A DNA stretch of 64,000 nucleotides from positions 1 to 64,000 of the forward strand of contig CACGBT010000001.1 of assembly GCA_902571335.1 (NCBI GenBank), in the 5' to 3' direction. Each line of letters begins with the position of its first letter. Positions within the stretch are counted from its first letter, which is position 1. Positions 21,600 to 32,040 of this stretch are shown piece by piece. A model generated the notes under the pieces. It did not search any database and had not been told where the DNA came from. It saw only the letters and a program-made list of their open reading frames with translations. The DNA comes from an uncultured Prochlorococcus sp. (GTDB lineage: Bacteria; Cyanobacteriota; Cyanobacteriia; PCC-6307; Cyanobiaceae). The position numbers and the translations under genes were made by a program.

Positions 21600-22559
21600 G
21601 TGGCTTGGATTTTAATTGTTTTTTTAATATTACTCGGGGGATTAATTGCACCATTTGGGGATCTCCTTGGTACTAGGATTGGTAAGGCAAGATTTAGTCT
21701 ATTAAAATTAAGACCAAAGAAAACAGCAACAATTGTCACAATAATAACTGGAGGCTTTATTAGTGCTATATCAATAGGATTATTGATCTTGGTTAGTGAA
21801 GAATTTAGGCAAAGACTTTTTGTTGATATTCCTTTTTTACAAAAAACTTTGGATGAGAGTAAAAAGGCTCTTCTCCCTTTACAGGAAGAGAGGAAGAAGC
21901 TTGAAGATAAGATTAATAATAAAGAAATAGAATTAAACAAATTAAAAAGTGATGTTAAAGAATTTAGAAGAGGAAATGTCGTTATTAAAAGAGGGCAAAC
22001 TTTATTTATTGCAAAAGTTTCTTCTAATCCAAATATAAAATTAGATCTTGGAGAAATTTATAATAGTGCTGATAGATATGTTCAGAAAATTGTAATACCA
22101 ACTAAAAAAGAAGTAAAAAATATTCTTTTGTGGAGAACTAGTGATATTTCTGAAATTGAACAATCTACCTCAAAAGGAGGAAATTGGATCTTATTAATTA
22201 AATCAGCAACCAATGTTCTGAAAGGAGATAATTTTGTTTTTGTATATCCAGAATTGCTACAAAATAAAATTATCGTAAGAAGAGAAGAAATTATTACGAG
22301 CGTAATTGTGGAAAAAAAAGAGCTTGATTATAAAAATATCAATTCAACAATTAATACTTTGTTGAGAAAAACTAGAGATAAAATAAAAGCAAAAGGATCT
22401 ATTGTTAACGAAATCAATACAAGAGGTAACTTTATTAAAAAAATTAGAGATTCATTAAATATAAATCAAAATAATAAATATCTTTTAGAGGTTGTATCTT
22501 TAAAAGATAGTAAAACTGCTGACTCAATAGTAGTTGAGTTGAACATTACTAAATTGTAA
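21600..22559 (+). CDS. DUF3084-like membrane protein with coiled coil
   Basis: GTG start; two N-terminal TM segments, then coiled coil SKKALLPLQEERKKLEDKINNKEIELNKLKSDV. Confidence 0.7.
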   Translation: MAWILIVFLILLGGLIAPFGDLLGTRIGKARFSLLKLRPKKTATIVTIITGGFISAISIGLLILVSEEFRQRLFVDIPFLQKTLDESKKALLPLQEERKKLEDKINNKEIELNKLKSDVKEFRRGNVVIKRGQTLFIAKVSSNPNIKLDLGEIYNSADRYVQKIVIPTKKEVKNILLWRTSDISEIEQSTSKGGNWILLIKSATNVLKGDNFVFVYPELLQNKIIVRREEIITSVIVEKKELDYKNINSTINTLLRKTRDKIKAKGSIVNEINTRGNFIKKIRDSLNINQNNKYLLEVVSLKDSKTADSIVVELNITKL

Positions 22560-22565
22560 TTTTAG

Positions 22566-23003
22566 ATGTTGAAGTTAATATCCATAGATCCTGGTAAATA
22601 TAAATGTGGATTAGTTTTAGCTGAATTAAACGAAAAAAAAGTTTATGAAGCCATCATCCTACAAAGTGAATTACTTGAGGATTATGTTAGAAATTTAAAT
22701 AATAATGAAGACATATCAAAAATTATTATTGGTAACGGCACAACTAGTAAAGAAATTAGAAAAAAACTGGATTTTTTAAAAAAAGAAATAATATATTTTG
22801 AAGAAAAAAATACTACTTTTAGAGCTAAAGAAAGATATTTCGAACTTTTCCCAAATAGTGGTTTGAAGTTATTAATTCCTAGGGAGTTTTTTATTCTTAA
22901 TAAAAATCTTGATGCAATATCAGCTTTAATAATTTTGGAAGATTATTGCAAAATGAAGTTTACTTTGAATCAAAATATTGATTTTAAAACTTGGAGGAAA
23001 TAG
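22566..23003 (+). CDS. RuvC/YqgF-like RNase H-fold resolvase protein
   Basis: N-terminal LKLISIDPGKYKCGLVL resembles the RuvC-like D-P-G strand; IIIGNGTTSKEIRKKL. Confidence 0.65.
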   Translation: MLKLISIDPGKYKCGLVLAELNEKKVYEAIILQSELLEDYVRNLNNNEDISKIIIGNGTTSKEIRKKLDFLKKEIIYFEEKNTTFRAKERYFELFPNSGLKLLIPREFFILNKNLDAISALIILEDYCKMKFTLNQNIDFKTWRK

Positions 23004-23241
23004 TGAACTTATATTCATTACCAGCTTCTAGTTTATAATCTTTTTTCAATAAAAATCTTAATAAGGCATCCTCAATTAATGCTTTTCCTAATGGAGGATA
23101 CACTAATAATGATCCTTTATTAAAAGACCATATAAAATCCCATTTAAATTGACTAGCCTCCACAACTCCCTTTATTTGCTTTTTTGAGAAGGAATATTCT
23201 CTAACACTTAAATTGGCTATAGTTTCTGGTTTTTGCCGCAT
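22984..23241 (-). CDS. cyanobacterial conserved protein (DUF3146-like)
   Basis: VVEASQFKWDFIWSFNKGSLLVYPPLGKALIEDALLRFL. Confidence 0.65.
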   Translation of the reverse strand: MRQKPETIANLSVREYSFSKKQIKGVVEASQFKWDFIWSFNKGSLLVYPPLGKALIEDALLRFLLKKDYKLEAGNEYKFTISSKF

Positions 23242-23244
23242 TTT

Positions 23245-23847
23245 TTAGATTTTATCTTTATCAAAAGAATTCAAGTCATTAATAATTAGTTCTTCTTTTT
23301 TTGTATTTAACTCTTCGAGCGATTCTATTACCCTCATATATACTTTATCTAATATTGATTTCTCTTCTAGTGAAAAATCGCCTAATACATGAGAAATTGT
23401 ATCCAAATTCTTTGTACCTTTAATTGATGGTGGTGTCCCTATTCCAATTCTTATTCTGTTGAAGTTATTAGTTTGCAATTTTTCAATAATGCTTTTAAGC
23501 CCATTATGTCCACCTGAGCCTCCTTTTTTTCTAAACCTTATTTTTCCAAGGGGAAGGTCTTTATCATCAACTATTATGAAAACCTGATTTACATTAATTT
23601 TGTACCAATCAACAATGGCTCGTACCGAGTCACCACTATTATTCATAAAAGTATTTGGTAAAAATAACCTATAAGTTGATTTATTGATTTGGAATTCTGA
23701 AAAGTAACTTTTAAGTTTTTCTTTTAGTAAAAATGTTTCATTATATTTTTTAGCGAGGCTCTTAAGCAATAAAAAACCTACATTGTGTCTATTTTGAAAA
23801 TATTTTTTACCAGGATTTCCTAATCCAATTAAATATATATTATTCAT
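23245..23847 (-). CDS. pth: peptidyl-tRNA hydrolase
   Basis: IGLGNPGKKYFQNRHNVGF, FMNNSGDSV, VDDKDLPLGKIRFRKKGGSGGHNGLKSI. Confidence 0.96.
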   Translation of the reverse strand: MNNIYLIGLGNPGKKYFQNRHNVGFLLLKSLAKKYNETFLLKEKLKSYFSEFQINKSTYRLFLPNTFMNNSGDSVRAIVDWYKINVNQVFIIVDDKDLPLGKIRFRKKGGSGGHNGLKSIIEKLQTNNFNRIRIGIGTPPSIKGTKNLDTISHVLGDFSLEEKSILDKVYMRVIESLEELNTKKEELIINDLNSFDKDKI

Positions 23848-23989
23848 GAGGTATTTCTAAATCTCTTTTCATTTAGAATTATTAATATACAAATAAACTA
23901 TAACTAAATAAATTAAAGCAACTTTTATAAAGTATTTATTAAGTAATTTTTAAATCAATAAGTCAAATTTTTGAGAGAGATTTAAAAAT

Positions 23990-24190
23990 TTAATTTCCGT
24001 TCCAATCTACTGAGAAACCCTGTAAAAGTAAGGATTGATTATAAATTTGTAGGAGGATAACTAAAAAAACTAAAAGTAGTATTCCAATGATAGTCATCAC
24101 AGGAACTGCTCCCCATCCAGGTACAACTTTTCCTTGACCTGAATTTCCGATTGCTTTTAGAAGACTTCCTAACGCTGTTTTTTGACCCAT
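23990..24190 (-). CDS. psbH: photosystem II protein PsbH
   Basis: [58 protein letters not shown]. Confidence 0.95.
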   Translation of the reverse strand: MGQKTALGSLLKAIGNSGQGKVVPGWGAVPVMTIIGILLLVFLVILLQIYNQSLLLQGFSVDWNGN

Positions 24191-24270
24191 GTTAAATTCA
24201 CTAAATCGAATATTATTTCGTTATTGTATAAGAACTTATACATAAATTGTTTACTAACTTAGCAAAATTG

Positions 24271-24423
24271 ATGCAAACTTTATCATCTGCTCCAGATCCT
24301 GCAGTTTCCATAGCAGTAACAATTCTGGCATTACTTCTAGCTTTAACTGGTTTTGGTCTCTGGACTGCGTTTGGACCTAAAGCCGCAAAATTGACAGATC
24401 CTTGGGATGATCATGATGATTGA
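24271..24423 (+). CDS. psbN: PsbN protein
   Basis: Below track cutoff; manual translation MQTLSSAPDPAVSIAVTILALLLALTGFGLWTAFGPKAAKLTDPWDDHDD (50 aa), divergent from psbH. Confidence 0.94.
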   Translation: MQTLSSAPDPAVSIAVTILALLLALTGFGLWTAFGPKAAKLTDPWDDHDD

Positions 24424-24529
24424 TCACCTTTAAAGTATTTCAAAATCTTCCAAAAATACAAAAAGTAAACCTTTTACCATAAATTAATCATAAATTTATT
24501 AATATATTTTTGATATAACTCGAATTTCC

Positions 24530-24658
24530 ATGCTTGCTTTAAAAATTTCTGTTTACACTATTGTCTTTTTCTTCGTAGGAATCTTTCTTTTCGGTTTTTT
24601 AGCAAGTGATCCAACTAGAACACCTAACAGGAAAGATCTAGAGAGTCCTCAAGATTAA
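24530..24658 (+). CDS. psbI: photosystem II reaction center protein PsbI
   Basis: Below track cutoff; manual translation [42 protein letters not shown] (42 aa). Confidence 0.95.
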
Positions 24659-24676
24659 TTTTTGAATTAATTTAAA

Positions 24677-26659
24677 TTGAATCAAGGCATTCCAAAAAAA
24701 CTTATATTTTTATCTTTTTTATTTACAAATTTTATTCTGCCTATAAAATCTGTTGATTTACAAAATACTAATAAAATCGATAAAAATCTTTTTTTTCAAA
24801 AAAATGATTCAGTAAAAAGGAATTTTAAAAAATTATCTGGTTTATTCGATAATAATAATTCAAAAGAATTACCTTTAAAAAAATATTCAGAGATATTTCT
24901 AGCTGACATTACCGAAAATCAAAAAGAATTAATAATCCAATCAGATAAACAGTCTGAAATAAATAATGTTCTTTTTGCAGAAGGAAATGTCTCTGTTTCC
25001 TATAAAGGGAAACTTCTTCGAGCTGATAATTTAATTTACGATAAGTTAAATAAAAAAATTAGTGCTAAGGGAAATATACAACTTCTATTTGATGATCAAG
25101 TTTTTAAAGCTTCACTTTTAGAATACAGCTTTGTTAGTGAAAAAGGATATTTACTAGAAGTTCAGGGATCTATTAATACCAAAACTTTGATGGATGACTT
25201 ATCCTCAAATTTCAGCTTATCAGATTCAAATAAGATAGAAAATTTACTTGATTTAAAAAAAAAGGAAGTTTTAAATACCCCAAGCAAGGTTGAGAATTGG
25301 TTATTTTTGACAGATAAAATAACTATAGACGGCAAAAAATGGAAAAGTAAGAAAGCTATATTTAGTAATGATTTACTTGAATTTAAACAAGTCAAATTAG
25401 CAATTAATTCATTGGAAGTTATTTCTGAAGAAGAGCAATTAAGATTCAAGTCATCATTAAATTATTTAATATTAGAAGAAAAAGTATCAATTCCATTTTG
25501 GGTTGGAGATAGAACTATATCTAACTCTAAAGAATTAGAGGGAGAAATCAGATGGACTTTAGGATACGACAATTTAGATAAGGATGGGTATTTTATTGGC
25601 AGGAAATTTAATCCTATAGATATATTTGATGATTTTGTTCTTGATTTAGAACCACAATTTTTAATACAACGCTCACAAAAAGGTTATACAAAAAGTTTTG
25701 TCAAGAAAAACGAATCAATAACTTCAGAGAGAGTTAAAAGAAAGGCAGGTTTTGAAGATTATTTTGCTCTAAAATCCCAAATAAAGGGTCAAAAAAATAA
25801 TTGGGATTTAGTAATAGAAAATAATTTAAATTCCTTCGATGATGATAAATTGTCAGATGCGCTTAGATCAAAGACTTCTTTAACTAAAGAAATTAATTTT
25901 CTTAATTCTAAATGGGATAAACGTTTTTATGGAATTTATAGAGATAGAGTATGGAATGGTTCATTGGGTGAAACGGAAATTTACCTAGGTTATGGTTCAG
26001 AATTAAAAAAAGAAAATACTTGGACTGTTAATGGCATAAAAAAGAGAGAATTTTTATCTTTTGGTTTGGCAAATATAAAAGCAGAGGCCTTAAATACAGA
26101 AAGTCTTGTAACTCACCTAAAGGGGAACTTGTTTTATTCTCTAAATCAGAAATTCCCTATTAGCACTGTCGAGCCAGAAAAGAAATCTATTGATACTTCA
26201 TATAGATACATTCCTGAACCCATCACGAAAGGATTAAGTCTTAATACAAAATTAGAAGCATCATATTCTTTTTATGAAAATGGAGATCATCAAGAACATC
26301 TAGGTTTAGGTGTAGGCCCAGAATTAATATTTGGTAATTTTAAAAATAAAAGTTTTGACTATACTCGTTTAAGTCTTTTCCCTTTTTATAAATTGAGTAG
26401 TGGAGAAAGTGTCTTTAAATTCGATCAAAATTACGATAAATTCACTTTAAAAATTGCTCTTGATCAGCAATTGTTTGGACCAGTTATTCTTAAAACTAGT
26501 GGGACTTTAAACCTCGCAAATGATTCTGATGATTATGGTAAATTCATAGATTCTAAAATCTCATTGAATCGCAAAAAAAGATCTTATGAAGTTGGTATTT
26601 TTTATCAACCTCATAATCAAGCAGGAGGAATTTCTTTCGTTCTCTTTGGATTTGAATAG
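24677..26659 (+). CDS. DUF3769 / OstA-LptD-like outer-membrane protein
   Basis: OstA-like ELIIQSDKQSEINNVLFAEGNVSVSYKGKLLRADNLIYDKLNKKISAKGNIQLLFDDQ followed by a beta-rich domain; TTG start. Confidence 0.75.
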   Translation: MNQGIPKKLIFLSFLFTNFILPIKSVDLQNTNKIDKNLFFQKNDSVKRNFKKLSGLFDNNNSKELPLKKYSEIFLADITENQKELIIQSDKQSEINNVLFAEGNVSVSYKGKLLRADNLIYDKLNKKISAKGNIQLLFDDQVFKASLLEYSFVSEKGYLLEVQGSINTKTLMDDLSSNFSLSDSNKIENLLDLKKKEVLNTPSKVENWLFLTDKITIDGKKWKSKKAIFSNDLLEFKQVKLAINSLEVISEEEQLRFKSSLNYLILEEKVSIPFWVGDRTISNSKELEGEIRWTLGYDNLDKDGYFIGRKFNPIDIFDDFVLDLEPQFLIQRSQKGYTKSFVKKNESITSERVKRKAGFEDYFALKSQIKGQKNNWDLVIENNLNSFDDDKLSDALRSKTSLTKEINFLNSKWDKRFYGIYRDRVWNGSLGETEIYLGYGSELKKENTWTVNGIKKREFLSFGLANIKAEALNTESLVTHLKGNLFYSLNQKFPISTVEPEKKSIDTSYRYIPEPITKGLSLNTKLEASYSFYENGDHQEHLGLGVGPELIFGNFKNKSFDYTRLSLFPFYKLSSGESVFKFDQNYDKFTLKIALDQQLFGPVILKTSGTLNLANDSDDYGKFIDSKISLNRKKRSYEVGIFYQPHNQAGGISFVLFGFE

Positions 26660-27283
26660 CTATAACAATTGAACATTAAATTTTATGTAAGGTAATTGGT
26701 TAAATTTATTTTCAATTAAATTTGCATTCTCAAGTAGTGTTGAGGTAGCATCCCATTCTCCCGATAAGAACATTTTTCTTGAGCTTTCCTTAATATCAAG
26801 ATTAAAGTTTAAATCTTTTGATTTTGCTAAAGAATTTTTCATATCAATTTCTAATAATAAACTCTGACTTACATTATATTTTTGTATTTCTTGTATTGAT
26901 TTTTTTGGTAGAGTAAAACAAGGTATTCCAATTGCAATACAATTGCTATAAAAAATGTCCGCAAAACTCTCACCTATTATTGCTCTTATGCCCCATCGAA
27001 TTAGGGCTTGAGGTGCATGTTCTCTACTAGAGCCGCAACCAAAATTACTATTAACGATAAGAATAGAGGAGTCTTGGTTTTCTTTTAGATCAAAGGCATG
27101 ACTACCTTTCAATGTTTTTCTATCATCTTCAAAAACAGATTTGCCCAATGAATCAAAATCAACACACTTTAAGAAACGTGCAGGAATAATGCGATCAGTA
27201 TCAATGTCGTTACCAATCAATGAGATGCATTTCCCAGTTATTTGTGAAATTCTTCCAATTGGTGGGGTAAACTCGGATTTCAT
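26660..27283 (-). CDS. leuD: 3-isopropylmalate dehydratase small subunit
   Basis: GNDIDTDRIIPARFLKCVDF, NFGCGSSREHAPQAL. Confidence 0.95.
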   Translation of the reverse strand: MKSEFTPPIGRISQITGKCISLIGNDIDTDRIIPARFLKCVDFDSLGKSVFEDDRKTLKGSHAFDLKENQDSSILIVNSNFGCGSSREHAPQALIRWGIRAIIGESFADIFYSNCIAIGIPCFTLPKKSIQEIQKYNVSQSLLLEIDMKNSLAKSKDLNFNLDIKESSRKMFLSGEWDATSTLLENANLIENKFNQLPYIKFNVQLL

Positions 27284-28689
27284 TAGTTGATAAATTCTCG
27301 AACGTCACTGACTTTGCCATTAATTGCAGCAGCAGCAACCATTGCTGGACTCATAAGAAGTGTCCTCCCGTTTGGAGATCCCTGTCTGCCCTTGAAATTT
27401 CTATTGCTAGAACTGGCACTAACTTGATTACCTATTAGCTTATCTGAATTCATTGCTAAACACATTGAGCAACCTGGCTCTCTCCATTGAAATCCAGAAT
27501 CCTTAAATATCTGATCAAGACCCTCTTTTTTTGCTTCATTGGCTACTCTTTCTGAGCCAGGCACTACAAATGCTTTTACATTCTTAGATACTTTTTTGTC
27601 TTTTAATACTTTAGCTGCAATTCTCAAGTCACTGATTCGCCCATTTGTACAACTGCCTATGAAACAAACTTCTACAGGAATATCTTTTATTGATTGTCCT
27701 GGCTTGAAACTCATATATTCAAAAGCCTCTTCAGCAACTAATTTGTCATTCGGGGACAATTCAGCTAAAAGAGGTATTTGTTGATTAATGCCTATACTTT
27801 GGCTTGGAGTAATCCCCCAGGTAACGGTTGGTTCTATTTTAGAAGCATCTATTTTAATAACGTCATCATAAATTGAATTTTCATCACTTTTTAATGTTTT
27901 CCACCAGGTGAGCGCATTTTTCCAATGCTCGTTTTTTGGTGCGCATAATTTATTTTTAATGTAACTAAAGGTCTTTTCATCAGGGTTTATATAGCCGCAT
28001 CTTGCTCCTCCTTCTATAGACATATTACATATAGTCATTCTCTCTTCCATTGATAATGCATTAATCGCAGGCCCTGCGAATTCATATGCGAAACCTACTC
28101 CTGCCTTTACACCAAGTTCATTAATGATATGAAGAACTAAATCCTTAGCATAAACACCCTTAGATAATTTATTGTCACACCAAATCTGCCTGACTTTTAA
28201 TTTGTTCATTGCTATTGTTTGGGTGGCAAGAACATCTCTTACTTGGCTTGTACCTATCCCAAAAGCAATTGACCCAAAAGCTCCATGAGTTGAAGTATGA
28301 GAATCTCCGCAAGCAATTGTCATGCCTGGCTGAGTTAGCCCTAATTCTGGGGCCACTACATGAACTATTCCTTGATTACCACTACCAATATTAAAAAATC
28401 TTATTTTATGTTTTAAGCAATTCTTCTCAAGTGTTTCAATCATCTGTTCAGCGAGACTATCTTTGAAAGGCCTGCTCTGATTATCTGTTGGCACAATATG
28501 ATCAACAGTAGCAACAGTTCTTTCAGGGAATTTTACTTTTAAGTTTTTGTCCTTTAAAGCGCCAAATGCTTGAGGACTCGTTACTTCATGGATAAGATGA
28601 AGACCAATAAATATTTGATCAGATCCTCCAGGAAGACTTGAAACTTTATGTAAATCCCAAACCTTATCAAATAGGGTATTTTGACTCAA
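27283..28689 (-). CDS. leuC: 3-isopropylmalate dehydratase large subunit
   Basis: [50 protein letters not shown]. Confidence 0.97.
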   Translation of the reverse strand: MSQNTLFDKVWDLHKVSSLPGGSDQIFIGLHLIHEVTSPQAFGALKDKNLKVKFPERTVATVDHIVPTDNQSRPFKDSLAEQMIETLEKNCLKHKIRFFNIGSGNQGIVHVVAPELGLTQPGMTIACGDSHTSTHGAFGSIAFGIGTSQVRDVLATQTIAMNKLKVRQIWCDNKLSKGVYAKDLVLHIINELGVKAGVGFAYEFAGPAINALSMEERMTICNMSIEGGARCGYINPDEKTFSYIKNKLCAPKNEHWKNALTWWKTLKSDENSIYDDVIKIDASKIEPTVTWGITPSQSIGINQQIPLLAELSPNDKLVAEEAFEYMSFKPGQSIKDIPVEVCFIGSCTNGRISDLRIAAKVLKDKKVSKNVKAFVVPGSERVANEAKKEGLDQIFKDSGFQWREPGCSMCLAMNSDKLIGNQVSASSSNRNFKGRQGSPNGRTLLMSPAMVAAAAINGKVSDVREFIN

Positions 28690-28702
28690 TTTGTAAAAAT
28701 AG

Positions 28703-29977
28703 TTACTTACTATTCGATAATAGGATTAATCTGAGGCTGTTCAAACACACATTTACACTTAGTCTTTGAATTTCTGTTCTATTTCGAGATGAGTTAAATT
28801 GTTTTTTGATATTAGTTATATGATTATTTGGACCTGAAATTGAGATATAGACGAGTCCAACTGGTTTATCTTGACTGCCTCCGTTAGGTCCAGCTATTCC
28901 ACTAATTGCTATTGCCCAATCTGCTCCTAATTTCTCTTTTACATTAATTGCCATGACCTCACAAACTTCTTCGGAAACAGCTCCATATTTTGTAAGCTTT
29001 TCTTCAGAAATATTTAATAATGAACTTTTTAGCTTATTACTATAGGAAACAATACTACCTTGAAAAACTTGAGATGAGCCTGTGATTGATGTTAGTGATG
29101 CAGATAGAAGGCCTCCCGTGCAAGATTCAGCAAAAACAATAGTTTGGTCCCTCTTGGTTAATTCTTTTATTAAAACGCTTGAAAGAGTATCATTATCCTC
29201 TCCAAAAATAAATTTCGAAAACTCTTTTTTTAATTTTTTTTTGACAGGCTTAATTATTTTTTTTGCTTCTAGGTCATTCTTTGCTCGCGCCGTGATTCTG
29301 AGTTTAACCTCTCCTAAGTTTGCATAAGGAGCAACAGTCGGGTTTTTAAGATTTAACAGATCGCTAATTTTTTCTGCAACACTAGATTCTCCAATTCCTG
29401 CAAATTTAAGAGTATTTGAAAAAAAGGAATAACCATCTGAGAATTTGGTTTTAATGAAATCATACGCAGTCTCTTCCCACATAGTTTTCATTTCACTGGG
29501 TACTCCCGGGAAAGTAAGAATAGTAAATCCTTTTATTGGTTCCCATATCATTCCTGGGGCAGTGCCTCTAGGGTTATTAATTATTTGAGCATTTTTTGGG
29601 AAGAAACATTGTTTCCTTAAGCTAGAGGAATCGTCTTTGAGCTTTGAGTTTGGAAGTTTTTGTTTAATTTCATCCCATAAGAGCGGTCTTTCAAAAAGAG
29701 ATACATTAAAAGATGTGGCTATTGCTTGAGTAGTTAAGTCATCTGGGGTGGGTCCCAAGCCACCAGTTGTAATTAGCAGATTACTTCTTTTAGATATTTC
29801 TTGAATTGCTTTTATAATTCGATCACTATTATCACCTACAGTTGATTGCCTAAAGTGATTTAAACCTAATTGAGACAACTGTTCACAAATCCATTGAGCA
29901 TTTGTATTGGTAATATTTCCTAAAAGTAGTTCTGTTCCAATCGAAAGAATTTCAACTCCCTTGGAATTAGGATTCAT
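28703..29977 (-). CDS. cinA: CinA-like protein (competence/damage-inducible, nicotinamide-nucleotide amidase)
   Basis: [66 protein letters not shown]. Confidence 0.94.
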   Translation of the reverse strand: MNPNSKGVEILSIGTELLLGNITNTNAQWICEQLSQLGLNHFRQSTVGDNSDRIIKAIQEISKRSNLLITTGGLGPTPDDLTTQAIATSFNVSLFERPLLWDEIKQKLPNSKLKDDSSSLRKQCFFPKNAQIINNPRGTAPGMIWEPIKGFTILTFPGVPSEMKTMWEETAYDFIKTKFSDGYSFFSNTLKFAGIGESSVAEKISDLLNLKNPTVAPYANLGEVKLRITARAKNDLEAKKIIKPVKKKLKKEFSKFIFGEDNDTLSSVLIKELTKRDQTIVFAESCTGGLLSASLTSITGSSQVFQGSIVSYSNKLKSSLLNISEEKLTKYGAVSEEVCEVMAINVKEKLGADWAIAISGIAGPNGGSQDKPVGLVYISISGPNNHITNIKKQFNSSRNRTEIQRLSVNVCLNSLRLILLSNSK

Positions 29978-31245
29978 TTAATTGATGCTTCAAGTTTGCC
30001 TTCATAAAGAGGAAAACGTTTACATAAGGTTAATACTCTTTCTTTACATTGCCTTTCAATCAGTGAATCGTTTGGGTTAAGTAATCTATCAGCAATAATT
30101 TCGCCAACTTCAGCAAAAGCATTCTCATTAAAGCCTCTAGTAGTTAAAGCAGCAGTACCCAACCTTAGCCCGCTGGTTACAAAAGGTGATTCGGGGTCAA
30201 ATGGAACAGTATTTTTATTTGCAGTGATATTCACTTCACTTACGAGCAAGTCAGCAATTTTACCAGTCATATTGATACTTCTTAAATCGAGTAAAACAAT
30301 ATGATTATCAGTGCCTCCGCTAACGATATCAATACCTCTATTTATTAAAGTTGAAGCTAGAACTTTTGCATTTTTTATTACTTGTTGGGAATAATCAACA
30401 AAATCTGGCTGTAAGGCTTCTCCAAATGCAACTGCTTTAGCTGCAATAATGTGTTCTAGGGGCCCACCCTGAGTCCCTGGGAAAACAGATTTATCAAATT
30501 TCTTCCCAAATTCTGCATCTTTACACAAGATAAGTCCTCCTCTAGGACCTCTTAATGTTTTATGAGTAGTGGTAGTTACTACATCACAATAGGGAATTGG
30601 ATTTGGATGAAGTTTACTTGCTACAAGACCTGCGATGTGTGCAATATCAGCCATTAAGAATGCACCAACTTCATCTGCAATTTTTCTAAATGATTCAAAA
30701 TCGATTGTTCTTGGATAAGCTGAATATCCGCATATGATCAATTTTGGCTTTGTTTCAAGTGCTATCTCTCTTATCTCATCAAAATTTAATTCACTAGTTT
30801 CTTTGTTGACACCATAGTGAACTGCATTAAACCACTTACCACTCATATTTACTGGAGATCCATGAGTTAGATGTCCACCATGAGATAAATCCATCCCCAG
30901 GATTGTGTCGCCAGGTTTAAGTAAGCTTAGGAAAACTGCAGCATTTGCCTGAGCTCCACTATGGGGCTGTACATTAGCCCAATTTGCATTAAATAATTTT
31001 TTCGCTCTCTGAATAGCTAATTCTTCGATTTCATCAACAAATTCACATCCCCCGTAATATCTTTTTTGAGGTAATCCCTCTGCGTATTTATTTGTAAGGA
31101 CTGATCCTTGAGCCTGCATGACGGCAATTGATGCGAAATTTTCGCTTGCGATTAACTCAAGATGAGTTTCCTGTCTATTTTTTTCAGAGTTAATAAAATT
31201 GGATATAACTGGATCACTTTCTTTAAGATTTTGAAGGATATTCAT
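29974..31245 (-). CDS. glyA: serine hydroxymethyltransferase
   Basis: [45 protein letters not shown]. Confidence 0.98.
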   Translation of the reverse strand: MNILQNLKESDPVISNFINSEKNRQETHLELIASENFASIAVMQAQGSVLTNKYAEGLPQKRYYGGCEFVDEIEELAIQRAKKLFNANWANVQPHSGAQANAAVFLSLLKPGDTILGMDLSHGGHLTHGSPVNMSGKWFNAVHYGVNKETSELNFDEIREIALETKPKLIICGYSAYPRTIDFESFRKIADEVGAFLMADIAHIAGLVASKLHPNPIPYCDVVTTTTHKTLRGPRGGLILCKDAEFGKKFDKSVFPGTQGGPLEHIIAAKAVAFGEALQPDFVDYSQQVIKNAKVLASTLINRGIDIVSGGTDNHIVLLDLRSINMTGKIADLLVSEVNITANKNTVPFDPESPFVTSGLRLGTAALTTRGFNENAFAEVGEIIADRLLNPNDSLIERQCKERVLTLCKRFPLYEGKLEASIK

Positions 31246-31324
31246 TGAATTTGATAACTAATAACCATAATATAGACGATATTTTTTAGAAAAATATAAA
31301 AAGAATATTTCATAAATTTTAAAC

Positions 31325-31397
31325 GCGCCTGGAGAGATTCGAACTCCCGACACCCTGATCCGTAGTCAGGTGCTCTAATCCACTGAGCTACAGGCGC
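31325..31397 (-). tRNA. tRNA-Arg (anticodon ACG)
   Basis: GCGCCTG...CAGGCGC acceptor; CCTGA-CTACGGA-TCAGG anticodon arm; GGGAGTTCGAATCTCTC T-arm. Confidence 0.95.
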
Positions 31398-31483
31398 ATA
31401 ATTATGTAATATCTCTGTTTCAGGGTCTCTTAGTCAACTAGATTTCGGGTAAAATATCTATTATTAACAATCTAATTATTAAT

Positions 31484-31735
31484 ATGCCTATAAAGTGGTA
31501 CGGAAACGGTGATTTAGAAGATCCCATCTACAAACATTTTTCTCGAATAGTAAATTTTGTAATACACTGCATGATATTTACTGCGATTGTGAGTGGCACC
31601 TGGCTTTTTAAAGAAATTAAATATGAAATCTCTTTTTTTAATAATTTTGCAATTTTCTGGTCAGCTCTTCTAGCTTCACATTTGCTTTTTGTAATTATAA
31701 AAAAACCTAAAGATACTTCAAAACAATCAACTTAA
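31484..31735 (+). CDS. small two-TM membrane protein
   Basis: 83 aa, two hydrophobic helices (VIHCMIFTAIVSGTWLF; FAIFWSALLASHLLFVII). Confidence 0.65.
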   Translation: MPIKWYGNGDLEDPIYKHFSRIVNFVIHCMIFTAIVSGTWLFKEIKYEISFFNNFAIFWSALLASHLLFVIIKKPKDTSKQST

Positions 31736-31749
31736 TTAATTTTTTAATT

Positions 31750-32040
31750 ATGGATTCTCAGATAAGAATAAGTGATCTAGAAAATATTATTTCAGAAAAG
31801 GTTTTTATAAAAATAGAAAAGTGGAATTTATATCTTGGAGATGCTGGCCTAGCTAGAAATCTTGCTATTGAATGTATCAGCAATAAAGATCAAGGCCCAT
31901 TGGAGGCTGCGAAAATAAGTTTGAAAGCAATAAATGTAAAAGTAGGGGATGGTGTTAACAGTATTCCACTGATCAATTTAATAACTACCTCACAAATTCT
32001 AGAATTAGAGGAGATTTTGGAAAGTTTTTTTGAAAACTAA
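31750..32040 (+). CDS. cyanobacterial conserved protein (DUF3181-like)
   Basis: IEKWNLYLGDAGLARNLAIECISNKDQGPLEAAKISLKAINVKVGDG. Confidence 0.7.
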   Translation: MDSQIRISDLENIISEKVFIKIEKWNLYLGDAGLARNLAIECISNKDQGPLEAAKISLKAINVKVGDGVNSIPLINLITTSQILELEEILESFFEN

